DNA of 64,000 bases. It comes from Lachancea mirantina (lineage: Eukaryota; Ascomycota; Saccharomycetes; Saccharomycetales; Saccharomycetaceae). Within the stretch, counting starts at the first letter, position 1; every line of letters starts with the position of its first letter. Location: positions 1,488,001 through 1,552,000 of the forward strand of contig LT598468.1 in assembly GCA_900074745.1 (NCBI GenBank), in the 5' to 3' direction. The position numbers and the translations under genes are program-made. The notes under the pieces were generated by a model, which saw only the letters and a list, made by a program, of their open reading frames with translations, did no database searches and was not told where the DNA came from. This document shows positions 40,233 to 47,423 of the stretch, one piece after another.

Positions 40233-40547
40233 ATAAAATACCATAAGGTACCAATTGCGACTGTGGGCGGGACTAGCATCAAAACGCGAGATTAATTTTC
40301 CCTGTGCTGCCCTTGTTGCGATTCCGCCAATACTGGGTCGGAGGTACTGCGCAACGCTTGTGAAGTATCCTGATTGGGCCTTGTTTACGTACAAGGCGAT
40401 ACAGAGTTTTTTCGGATGATGTAAGCAGCATCTCAAAGTTCTTCAACTGGCCTAATTGATAATTTCGACTCTAGTCTACCGGGTTGGAGCAGAACCTCAC
40501 GCATTTCCACCCAGCGAGCCAGGCCAGCAACGTGATCCAAGCGACCT

Positions 40548-41306
40548 ATGGACTATAAAGAAGAGCAATTGCAGGAGCTTGAAGTTATCGAGTCCATATA
40601 TCCTGATGAATTTAGCTGTCTGGATAACGAATACCCAGGAATAAAGTTTAATGTCAGAATAAATGTCGAGCCACAACCTTTTCCGGACAGTTCTTTTACC
40701 GCGGACTCGCTATCAAACGACCACTATTTAGACCTGCAGTTTTCGCTTCCTGAGAATTACCCAGACGTTGCACCAAAACTCGAGATAGAATGCATCGAAG
40801 AGTCCAGGAAAGACGACGACGACGAAGAAGACGAAGACGAAGAAGAAATTGAGTACGACGAGAACGGGAACCCCATTGAGGCAAAGCTAACCAATTTGCC
40901 AGATCAAATCCATTTCCAGGGTTATGCATTGCGGCTGACGTCACAGGTCGAGCAACAGGCCGAAGATGAGATGCTCATAGGCATGCAAATGTGTTTTGCA
41001 TTTGTTGCGTGGATCAAAGAATCGTGCGAGACGTGGTTTCAAGAAGAGCTAGCTCGTCTGGAACGCGAACACGAGCGCAAACTCATGGCAAAAGAGCGTG
41101 AAGAGCAGAAGAAATTTCATGGTACTAAAGTGACTCGCGAAACCTACCTCGAATGGAGAAATAAGTTCCGCAAGGAAATGGGACTCGAAGAGCGTGGCGA
41201 GGCCCGGAAACAAGTTGCTCATGGTGGGAGACTCACTGGACGCCAGATATTTGAACAAGGACTGGACGGCGAGGAAGACCTCGACGATGCAGGAGCCAAC
41301 GTTTGA
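40548..41306 (+). CDS. GIR2: RWD-domain Gcn1-interacting protein Gir2
   Basis: The 252-residue protein starts MDYKEEQLQELEVIESIYPD, the standard RWD opening also used by Gcn2. The RWD domain spans about 1-140 and contains the PENYPDVAPKL motif. It is interrupted by an acidic insert (about 85-105, DDDDEEDEDEEEIEYDENG). The helical, charged C-terminal part (ERKLMAKEREEQKKFHGTKV, YLEWRNKFRKEMGLEERGEA) matches Gir2/RWDD1 and binds the GTPase Rbg2. Gir2 competes with Gcn2 for Gcn1 and so tunes the general amino-acid control. S. cerevisiae YDR152W is 265 residues. Convergent with ENT5, 63 bp between stops. Confidence 0.94.
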   Translation: MDYKEEQLQELEVIESIYPDEFSCLDNEYPGIKFNVRINVEPQPFPDSSFTADSLSNDHYLDLQFSLPENYPDVAPKLEIECIEESRKDDDDEEDEDEEEIEYDENGNPIEAKLTNLPDQIHFQGYALRLTSQVEQQAEDEMLIGMQMCFAFVAWIKESCETWFQEELARLEREHERKLMAKEREEQKKFHGTKVTRETYLEWRNKFRKEMGLEERGEARKQVAHGGRLTGRQIFEQGLDGEEDLDDAGANV

Positions 41307-41369
41307 AACATGCTAAATATGAGTTTTTATTTCTCCTTAGAAATGTACAATATAAAATCCTAGATGCAG

Positions 41370-42590
41370 TTACGCGTGGGATTTAGAGTAGGAGAATAGG
41401 TCTGCAAAAGCGTCGTGTCCCTGAGCAGATTTTTGTTCCGTATTACCACCGTTCGCGGTGTTTGCCTGGCCCGGAGCTGTTGTGGTTGCTGAGCCGTCCC
41501 AGTCCAGTAGATCAAAACCCTGGCCTTTATTTGAGCTGTTCGTTGCAGCTGCCGGCGTGAATGCAGATCGTGTCCCTGGTGCCACTGTTGGCGCTGTGGT
41601 CCAACCCTCGCTCTGGAATTCTCCGAACTCATCATCGTTGTCGTCGACTGCGTCGCCAGATACTTTTTGATTATTCACCGCAGGCATATCATCCAGGTCG
41701 AGGAGATCCACTTGCGGTTCCTGGGAGCGCTTGAGCGACGCCTTGCGTTGCAGCTCGCTTGCCTTTATCTTTTCGCGCAGCAACTCGCGCTTGTGCCGTC
41801 TTTGATCTTCCACCGCTTGAGACCGACGCTGCCGCTGGTCTGCCACCGGTGGCGATACACTTGATGGGGCTTCCTCGAAATCGTCGTCGTCATCGTCGTA
41901 TGACCCGTACACGGCCTCCGCGTACGAACTCGAAATGGCACGCCCCGCACCGGAAACATCGCCATCCCTCAAGGAGGAGACTGCCGGCACGGCCATGGAC
42001 CCGTTGTGGATCTTGGCCGTGTTTTTGACGTGTTTGGCACGCTCGCGCTTGAGATACGCACCGTCCTCCGTAAATTGAACTAGTTGCTCGCATTTTTTCC
42101 GAATCCCGCGTTCATGCACCTCCATCTTGCCATCACTGCTAAATTCGACGCGATATTGCATCACATCGCGCAACAGGATGTGCTTGTGTGTTTGGAGACA
42201 GCTCGTCACTTGTTCGAGCTCGCTGCCGCCATCAACGTTCAACAGCAGATATTCGAGCACCACAAGACACTTAAGCACAACGCGCCATTCGTTCCCGTAG
42301 TTGACGTACTGCTTACGCGCCTTCTCGTACAGATTTTTTGGCCGCGTCGCGATGTGGTCCACCAGACGCTTCAGCGTGTACTCCGTCATCAAATACAACG
42401 GCACCTGGAATTTGTTGCGCAGAACCTTGTACAGATGCTTCGGTGTTGGACCCCAGGGGTCCGTATTCGTCGCACGTCTAATGTCGACTTGGTAAGGCTC
42501 ATATTGCACTATCACGTTCTGCGCAAATCGGGCGGCGTTTCTGATGTCGTGGATACCCAAATTCTGAATTTTTTTCGACAGCGAGTCCAT
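41370..42590 (-). CDS. ENT5: Clathrin adaptor Ent5 (ENTH/ANTH)
   Basis: The 406-residue protein starts [20 protein letters not shown] with an epsin-type lipid-binding domain (about 1-190: [40 protein letters not shown]). Then comes a disordered tail with clathrin- and adaptor-binding motifs: [21 protein letters not shown] and a terminal DAFADLF. Ent5 works with Ent3, Gga2 and AP-1 in traffic between Golgi and endosomes and binds PI(3,5)P2. The N-terminus resembles Ent5 (YDR153C), not Ent3 (YJR125C). This distinction matters because a VPS70-type gene lies close by, and in S. cerevisiae VPS70 is next to ENT3. Confidence 0.93.
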   Translation of the reverse strand: MDSLSKKIQNLGIHDIRNAARFAQNVIVQYEPYQVDIRRATNTDPWGPTPKHLYKVLRNKFQVPLYLMTEYTLKRLVDHIATRPKNLYEKARKQYVNYGNEWRVVLKCLVVLEYLLLNVDGGSELEQVTSCLQTHKHILLRDVMQYRVEFSSDGKMEVHERGIRKKCEQLVQFTEDGAYLKRERAKHVKNTAKIHNGSMAVPAVSSLRDGDVSGAGRAISSSYAEAVYGSYDDDDDDFEEAPSSVSPPVADQRQRRSQAVEDQRRHKRELLREKIKASELQRKASLKRSQEPQVDLLDLDDMPAVNNQKVSGDAVDDNDDEFGEFQSEGWTTAPTVAPGTRSAFTPAAATNSSNKGQGFDLLDWDGSATTTAPGQANTANGGNTEQKSAQGHDAFADLFSYSKSHA

Positions 42591-42987
42591 GTTTCAAACC
42601 TCCTACTAATTCTTCTGCAACCAAGCTTGAACTGGCCAATATCTACCGACTTCTAGGGCCTCCTAGCGAGTTGACGTGTCTAATTCGCCAGATCTACGTT
42701 GAATTCATGAAATATCAATTTTTTGTCGAACTGAAAGGGGCTTTTGGACGGGACCCGTCAGTGATGACATCGACTTGCCAAGACCAACCTACCCGAAACC
42801 TACCCGAACTCACAAAGTTAGGCAGTGAGCTGTCCAACTCGACCAGAAAAATGGTGCTACTCAATACCATACTAGCACTACTAGTAGATCGACGCTATAA
42901 TCGCTCCTTCTCGAAGCCTATACTTTTTTTTTGGATCATAAACAGAGTAAACTAAGCAGACTAACTAAACCACGCTGGGGGCGACGC
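42591..42987. other. ENT5 promoter / CPR1 3' flank
   Basis: Upstream sequence of ENT5 and downstream sequence of CPR1, both minus strand. No gene and no clear motif seen. Confidence 0.4.
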
Positions 42988-43476
42988 TTACAATTCACCA
43001 GACTTGGCAATGATGATGCGGCCTCTGGTAGCACCGTTAGGAGAACCTAAAGACTCGATCTTCTTAACAACGTCAAACCCGTCAGCGACCTCACCAAACA
43101 CGACGTGCTTGCCGTCTAGCCATGGGCATGGCACAGTGGTGACGAAAAACTGAGAACCGTTGGTGTTTGGCCCCGCGTTGGCCATGGACAATAGACCTGG
43201 TCTGTCATGCTTCTTGACGAAGTTCTCGTCTGGGAACTTGCCGCCGTAGATCGATTTACCGCCAATACCGGTGCCGTGCGTAAAGTCACCGCCTTGCAAC
43301 ATGAAGTCTGGGATGACACGGTGGAATGGGCAGCCGGAGTATCCGAAACCCTTTTCGCCGGTGCACAACGCTCTGAAGTTTTCAGCGGTCTTGGGCACTA
43401 CGTCGTTGTAGAGCTTGAAAGTGATACGGCCAACTGGCTGGCCGTCAGCCTCGACATCGAAGAAAACCTTGGACAT
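42988..43476 (-). CDS. CPR1: Cyclophilin A, peptidyl-prolyl isomerase Cpr1
   Basis: The 162-residue single-domain cyclophilin starts [20 protein letters not shown]. It has the active-site segment [16 protein letters not shown] with the catalytic Arg, [20 protein letters not shown] with the cyclosporin-contacting Trp, and the expected length. It lacks a signal peptide or retention signal, so it is the cytosolic/nuclear type. Cpr1 catalyses cis-trans isomerisation of prolyl bonds, is the cyclosporin A receptor and acts with the Set3 complex. It is YDR155C in S. cerevisiae, next to RPA14 (YDR156W), as here. A perfect Reb1 site lies about 120 bp upstream, suiting a strongly expressed gene. Confidence 0.97.
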   Translation of the reverse strand: MSKVFFDVEADGQPVGRITFKLYNDVVPKTAENFRALCTGEKGFGYSGCPFHRVIPDFMLQGGDFTHGTGIGGKSIYGGKFPDENFVKKHDRPGLLSMANAGPNTNGSQFFVTTVPCPWLDGKHVVFGEVADGFDVVKKIESLGSPNGATRGRIIIAKSGEL

Positions 43477-43592
43477 TTTTGATAGTAATTGAACTTTGCT
43501 TGCTATACTAAAGAGTAACTAGAAGTTTCGTTAAAGGTTAAAGGGCGAAAATTTGCTATGCTGTCTTTATACGCTAGTAGTCAAAGTTAAGT

Positions 43593-43600
43593 CCGGGTAA
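43593..43600. promoter_or_regulatory. Reb1 site (CCGGGTAA) upstream of CPR1
   Basis: It matches the Reb1 core TTACCCGG in reverse. It lies 117 bp upstream of the CPR1 ATG and about 100 bp before a small plus-strand ORF, where it could keep a nucleosome-free region between divergent promoters. Confidence 0.7.
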
Positions 43601-43696
43601 CGGTATGTGGCTCTACTACTGGTAGCCCAAGATAGCATCCTCTACATACACACCCTGTTGATCCCACGTTGTTCTTTTCCGTAGGCTGCGAAAAAA

Positions 43697-43846
43697 ATGG
43701 AAGCTAGCACCGCGGACAGCGCTGGGGAGAGCTCTGGAGACGAATATAGGCCGTCTGTAGTGCCTATGGATTCGCAGTATTTCGTAAGAAGAATAAGCAG
43801 AGGCAACGTAAATTATACGAACTCGGCGATTGGGCAAGCCAAATAG
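43697..43846 (+). CDS. Candidate small protein (49 residues), unrecognised
   Basis: ATG at 43697 to TAG at 43844-43846. The sequence starts MEASTADSAGESSGDEYRPS and ends GNVNYTNSAIGQAK: an acidic Ser-rich head, then a more mixed tail with Arg-Arg and several aromatics. It is divergent from CPR1 across a Reb1 site, a place where a real gene would fit. I know no homolog and no S. cerevisiae gene in this interval. It could be chance; 49 codons is within reach of random ORFs. Conservation in related species would decide. Confidence 0.25.
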   Translation: MEASTADSAGESSGDEYRPSVVPMDSQYFVRRISRGNVNYTNSAIGQAK

Positions 43847-44378
43847 TTACGTTTCAGCTGGATAACGTTTATGTAGCAATCCATCGAATTGGCAAGAAAA
43901 TAAGTTTCGTAAAACATGACTGGCTTTGTAGCTCAAACTTCTGGATTCCGCAGTGTTGGTTCTAGATTCAAGTCGGCTTGCCCTCAGTGGTCTGGCTCGT
44001 CTACGAGGCTAAATGACAGCAAATGAGGCAGCACTGAGTATCCCAAGTGCTGCGCGAATGCAGGAGAGGAGTCCAGTCGTCAATAGTGCCCTTGAAAAGC
44101 ACCAAAGAAGTTACGAAGTCCCCAACGTTGATGCGACACGCAGGGTAAAAGACTAGCTATGTCCTCAGACAGGTCAACCATCTCTCAACGAGATTGAGTC
44201 TAAGTAGGCAATTCTCCCCAGGAGAGGTGCAGCGGTAATTCCTATATGAGATCCGTTTGAAGCGAAGACCCGTAAAAAGCGACTATACTCTTGAGTCTTG
44301 GAGTTTCCTCTGGTGCTGTGCGAAAGTGAAGAGCGACAGGATCCACGTCATTTGGGGTCAACCAGAGTTTAAGTAAGA

Positions 44379-44405
44379 CATTGCACCGTTTAAAACGGTG
44401 CAATG
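44379..44405. repeat. 27-bp palindrome upstream of RPA14
   Basis: CATTGCACCGTTT, one central A, then the exact reverse complement AAACGGTGCAATG. The 13-bp arms have no mismatch. It lies about 150 bp upstream of the RPA14 ATG. It could be a site for a symmetric dimeric factor or extrude a cruciform; it does not match a motif I know. Confidence 0.9.
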
Positions 44406-44487
44406 CCTGGTATAACGACTGACTTTTACTCTTGTCCGTTGTTGGCTGGTTTTCTTCGCGTAGCCCACGTCCTGCTCTTGCCTGGTT

Positions 44488-44537
44488 TAAATTTTTCAGC
44501 TGGAAAACTACTTTCTTCCATCTGTAAGACAGATGAG
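44488..44537 (+). promoter_or_regulatory. RPA14: RRPE and PAC motifs upstream of RPA14
   Basis: TAAATTTTTCA (44488-44498) is an RRPE with one mismatch, on the reverse strand. GATGAG (44532-44537) is a PAC core ending 16 bp before the ATG at 44553. Their position supports the ATG at 44553 over an in-frame ATG at 44403. Confidence 0.6.
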
Positions 44538-44552
44538 CAAGGCATCGCGGGC

Positions 44553-44777
44553 ATGATGAAGAACAGAAGAGCGGCCAACAACACGCTGAACAGTCCTGTC
44601 GTGGTTCACGCTGGCGCCAGCGAGCACGTCTCGGACGAAAAGATCCTGCAGTTTCTGTCTGCGTTCATCAAAGAACGTGAGGACGAAGCAGACGCCGACA
44701 CGTCTGGCGCCTTAGCACAGTTACGGAGGATCGAACGGGACTTCAAGGGCCTGCCTCCAACGGTTCTCGAGTCGTGA
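44553..44777 (+). CDS. RPA14: RNA polymerase I subunit A14, short form
   Basis: The 74-residue protein starts MMKNRRAANNTLNSPVVVHA, matching the S. cerevisiae Rpa14 N-terminus (MMKGSRRTGNNTATTLNTPV). It has HVSDEKILQFLSAFIKERED, then QLRRIERDFKGLPP, also as in Rpa14, and stops five residues later. Rpa14 pairs with Rpa43 on the Pol I stalk that binds Rrn3. S. cerevisiae Rpa14 (YDR156W) has 137 residues; the present protein lacks the Ser/Asn-rich loop between the two conserved parts and the C-terminal tail. Both missing parts are probably disordered, so a functional compact form is more likely than a broken gene. An ATG 50 codons upstream in frame is unlikely, given the promoter motifs between. 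Confidence 0.85.
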   Translation: MMKNRRAANNTLNSPVVVHAGASEHVSDEKILQFLSAFIKEREDEADADTSGALAQLRRIERDFKGLPPTVLES

Positions 44778-45144
44778 GCAGACTTCGATGCATTAGATCG
44801 ACGAAATTGTGTGGAAGTGATCTACTGAACAAGAAGGTGTGGAAGCTGCAAGGAAGCAGATCAGCAGTGGCCTCTGAGTCTGAGGCCACTGCAAAGGCAT
44901 TTGGCGTGGTTCTGGTGTTGCCAGCACATTTTCACGCCAGGATTTCATAAATTTTTCAATCTTAGAATTTTTTTTCTATGACTCAATGGCCTGTACAGGT
45001 ATAATAAGGCCGAACTTACATACGATAGTAGAAATACATATCTATGCAGACACAAGAACAGGTTTGAAGTTGTAAAACGACACTTTCACAGCAGTTTCGT
45101 GATCAAACAATTGCCACCATCAAACAGCGGTAACTAAAAAAACT
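44778..45144. other. HOM2 promoter region
   Basis: This interval follows RPA14 and precedes HOM2. It has an inverted repeat GTGGCCTCTGAGTC/GACTCAGAGGCCAC-like near 44870-44893 (GTGGCCTCTGA, TCTGAGGCCAC) and a Gcn4 site. The inverted repeat may be the RPA14 3' hairpin. Confidence 0.5.
44979..44985. promoter_or_regulatory. HOM2: Gcn4 site (TGACTCA) upstream of HOM2
   Basis: A perfect consensus TGACTCA lies 160 bp upstream of the HOM2 ATG. Gcn4 activates amino-acid biosynthetic genes during starvation, and HOM2 is under general control in S. cerevisiae. Confidence 0.8.
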
Positions 45145-46242
45145 ATGTGTGCTAAAAAAGTCGCCGGTGTCCTAGGCGCGACCGGTTCCGTCGGACAAAG
45201 ATTCATTCTGCTGCTCGCTGACCATCCAGACTTCGAACTCAAGGTACTAGGTGCATCGCCACGTTCTGCGGGCAAGAGGTACGTAGACGCAGTCAACTGG
45301 AAGCAGACAAACCTGCTTCCAGAGTTTGCGAAGGATATCCTGGTCACCGCGTGCAACGCCGAGGCGTTCAAAGACTGCGACGTCGTTTTTTCCGGTCTCG
45401 ACGCCGACTACGCGGGCCCAATCGAGAAGGAATTCGTCGAGGCTGGTCTGAGTGTGGTCTCCAACGCGAAAAACTACCGCCGCCAAACGGACGTGCCGTT
45501 GGTGGTGCCTATCGTCAACCCAGAGCACTTGGAACTGGTGGGCGAAAAACTCGCTGCTGCTAAGCAGCAGGGCAAAGACAGACCCGGTTTCATTGTGTGC
45601 ATCTCCAACTGCTCGACCGCGGGGCTCGTGGCGCCTTTGAAGCCTTTGGTCGAGAAATTCGGTCCCATCGACGCCTTGACCACAACCACTTTGCAAGCCA
45701 TCTCTGGTGCCGGGTTCTCCCCCGGTGTCCCCGGCATGGACATCCTGGACAACATCGTGCCTTACATCGGCGGCGAGGAGGACAAGATGGAGTGGGAAAC
45801 AAAGAAGATCTTGGGTGCGATCGCCAAGGACAAGCGCAGCATAGATCTGCTATCTGACGACGAGATCAAGGTCTCCGCGCAGTGCAACAGAGTCCCTGTC
45901 ACCGACGGGCACACGGAGTGCATTTCTTTGAGATTCAAGAACAGACCTGCCCCTTCTGTCGACCAAGTCAAGCAGTGTCTCAGAGACTACGTGTGCGACG
46001 CGGCAAAGCTGCAATGTTACTCGGCTCCTAAACAGACCATCCACGTGCTAGAGCAGAACGACAGACCTCAGCCAAGACTCGACAGGGATAGAGACAGTGG
46101 CTATGGTGTCAGCGTGGGACGTGTCAGAGAAGACCCGGTCTTGGATTTCAAGATGGTCGTCCTTTCTCACAACACCGTTATCGGTGCTGCCGGCGCCGGT
46201 ATATTGATTGCTGAGATTCTACTGGCGAAAAACTACATCTAG
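45145..46242 (+). CDS. HOM2: Aspartate-semialdehyde dehydrogenase
   Basis: The 365-residue protein has the same length as S. cerevisiae Hom2 (YDR158W). It has the NADP-binding glycine loop VLGATGSVGQRF (residues 9-20), the active-site Cys156 in CISNCSTAG, and the C-terminal dimerisation block. Hom2 reduces aspartyl phosphate to aspartate semialdehyde, the branch-point precursor of threonine and methionine in fungi. Codon use looks more biased and GC-rich than that of its neighbours, as expected of an abundant metabolic enzyme. The Gcn4 site upstream fits general amino-acid control. No oddities. Confidence 0.97.
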   Translation: MCAKKVAGVLGATGSVGQRFILLLADHPDFELKVLGASPRSAGKRYVDAVNWKQTNLLPEFAKDILVTACNAEAFKDCDVVFSGLDADYAGPIEKEFVEAGLSVVSNAKNYRRQTDVPLVVPIVNPEHLELVGEKLAAAKQQGKDRPGFIVCISNCSTAGLVAPLKPLVEKFGPIDALTTTTLQAISGAGFSPGVPGMDILDNIVPYIGGEEDKMEWETKKILGAIAKDKRSIDLLSDDEIKVSAQCNRVPVTDGHTECISLRFKNRPAPSVDQVKQCLRDYVCDAAKLQCYSAPKQTIHVLEQNDRPQPRLDRDRDSGYGVSVGRVREDPVLDFKMVVLSHNTVIGAAGAGILIAEILLAKNYI

Positions 46243-46350
46243 AGACATCGGTTACCGGGGCCTCCCGCATCTTCCTACTAATGAACAAATTTTTCGATAC
46301 TTTTAAGTAATTTAACCACTGAATAGACCATATATCAGTATTCTTAGTAC

Positions 46351-47325
46351 ATGTTACTGACTTTAACCAGACTGGACAGCGAAAATGCGATCTTCGAGGC
46401 CGTCTTTGAGAGATATTCAGGCCAACAGGCAAATGCAGAGGGTTTGAAACAAGATCTAGGAATACATGTGCGTTCAGACAACGAGATCGAAGTTAATCTT
46501 ACGCCCCCGAATAATGACAGAAACAAGCCCGCATTTCAATTCGAGATCAAGCAGTCGCTTACGTGTTTAAGATCTTTTGCGCACTACAACTAGAACTCAA
46601 CCACAGGCTTTGTTGTCTGGTCCACCACACCGTTTTTCTTGGATTGGCTGTTGTATTCTGACAACGGACGTCGCTAAGCTCAAGGCTCAAAGCTTTCAGT
46701 TAATGAAACATCTGAACAGCTAGAAACACCCCCGATCTTCTGTAATACTGATGTCGGAAATATCTTGAAGAATTGCGTTCTTGAGCCCGGTTCCGGCGTC
46801 GCTGGTATTCTTCCAGTGGTGTTGGCGAACCACGTTGACAAGGTAATCGCTACGGACCAAAAAGCCCTGATTTCTGGGCGCAGCAAAAATATCAAAGACA
46901 ATATCGACGAAATCACGCGACGTTCTGTCAAATCATTTACTATGGGTCTAGAAAAGACCAGAAAGACAGAGCTTCGTGTGGACCTTCATTTACTTGCACT
47001 CGATCGGGAACATTTCGACGCTAAGAATGAAAAAGATTTGCGTATCCTACTGCCACAGGACTCCTCAATTTTTCACGTCTTCGCCATGGATGCGATCTAC
47101 AATGTGTATATCTTAGATCCATTCCTGCAGACCCTGTCGAAAATCATGAAGCTTTATTCCACCAAAGGCCACCAAGTGAGGTGCATCACGGGCATACAAT
47201 TGCGAGAACAGGGCGTGTTAGAGCAGTTTCTTGAAAAAGCCGTCCTTGAGTATAATCTCAAGGTGCTGGCTCTAGAGGATCACTCAATCCAAGGCACGAG
47301 ATTCGGCTTTTACTATATATCATGA
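46351..47325 (+). pseudogene. RKM5: Ribosomal lysine methyltransferase Rkm5, with two in-frame stops
   Basis: One reading frame of 325 codons runs from the ATG at 46351 (MLLTLTRLDSENAIFEAVFE) to the final stop at 47325 without any frameshift. It matches Rkm5 (YLR137W) throughout: QDLGI, QSL-x-x-L, NSTTGFVVWSTTPFFLDWLL, the SAM-binding motif VLEPGSGVAGILP, FAMDAIYNVYILDPFL and the end TRFGFYYIS. TAG at codon 81 (46591-46593) and TAA at codon 109 (46675-46677) interrupt it. Both are in loops that vary between species, and conserved sequence lies directly on both sides, so no intron explains them. Rkm5 monomethylates Rpl1. The preserved frame suggests recent loss; readthrough or assembly error are alternatives. 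The SAM motif has Pro for the usual Leu. Confidence 0.85.
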
Positions 47326-47423
47326 TATACTCATCACTGCAAATCTTGAAATTTTCAAAAGGCAGAATCTTGACAAACTAATATATCCATAACGGCGATT
47401 AACTTTGCCTAGTTACAAAGCGT

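Larger units (their letters stand above)
39008..40547. other. 1.5-kb intergenic region between divergent TIS11/CTH1 and GIR2
   Basis: This is the longest gene-free stretch in the window. It holds the Aft-type sites near TIS11 and an E-box (40223-40232) near GIR2. A 56-codon ORF at 39561-39731 has a hydrophobic stretch, but nothing supports it being real. No tRNA or recognisable ncRNA was found. The length would suit a promoter integrating many signals or an undetected noncoding transcript. Confidence 0.5.
43477..44552. other. 1.1-kb intergenic region between divergent CPR1 and RPA14
   Basis: It contains the Reb1 site, a 49-codon ORF, a 27-bp palindrome (44379-44405) and RPA14 promoter motifs, all listed separately. 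Otherwise I see no gene, tRNA or known ncRNA. Confidence 0.5.

Noticed and set aside
42084-42656. 190-codon plus-strand ORF opposite ENT5
   Set aside because: Antisense shadow of the conserved ENTH/ANTH domain; no similarity to known proteins.
43603-43684. GTATGT ... CCGTAG resembling an intron ahead of the 49-codon ORF
   Set aside because: No CTAAC-type branch element at a suitable place between them.
43916-44026. 36-codon plus-strand ORF after the CPR1-divergent candidate
   Set aside because: Too short to distinguish from chance and no splice signals link it to the 49-codon ORF.
44403-44552. RPA14 starting at the in-frame ATG at 44403
   Set aside because: The extra 50 residues do not match Rpa14, and RRPE and PAC motifs lie between the two ATGs.
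45247-45696. 149-codon minus-strand ORF opposite HOM2
   Set aside because: Antisense shadow favoured by the strong codon bias of HOM2.
46351-46593. Reading the two RKM5 pieces (46351-46593 and 46765-47325) as two separate small genes
   Set aside because: Both are in the same frame and the DNA between them also encodes conserved Rkm5 sequence, so they are one interrupted gene.
46591-46677. An intron removing both RKM5 stops
   Set aside because: It would delete NSTTGFVVWSTTPFFLDWLL, which is conserved in the family, and no donor or branch element fits.
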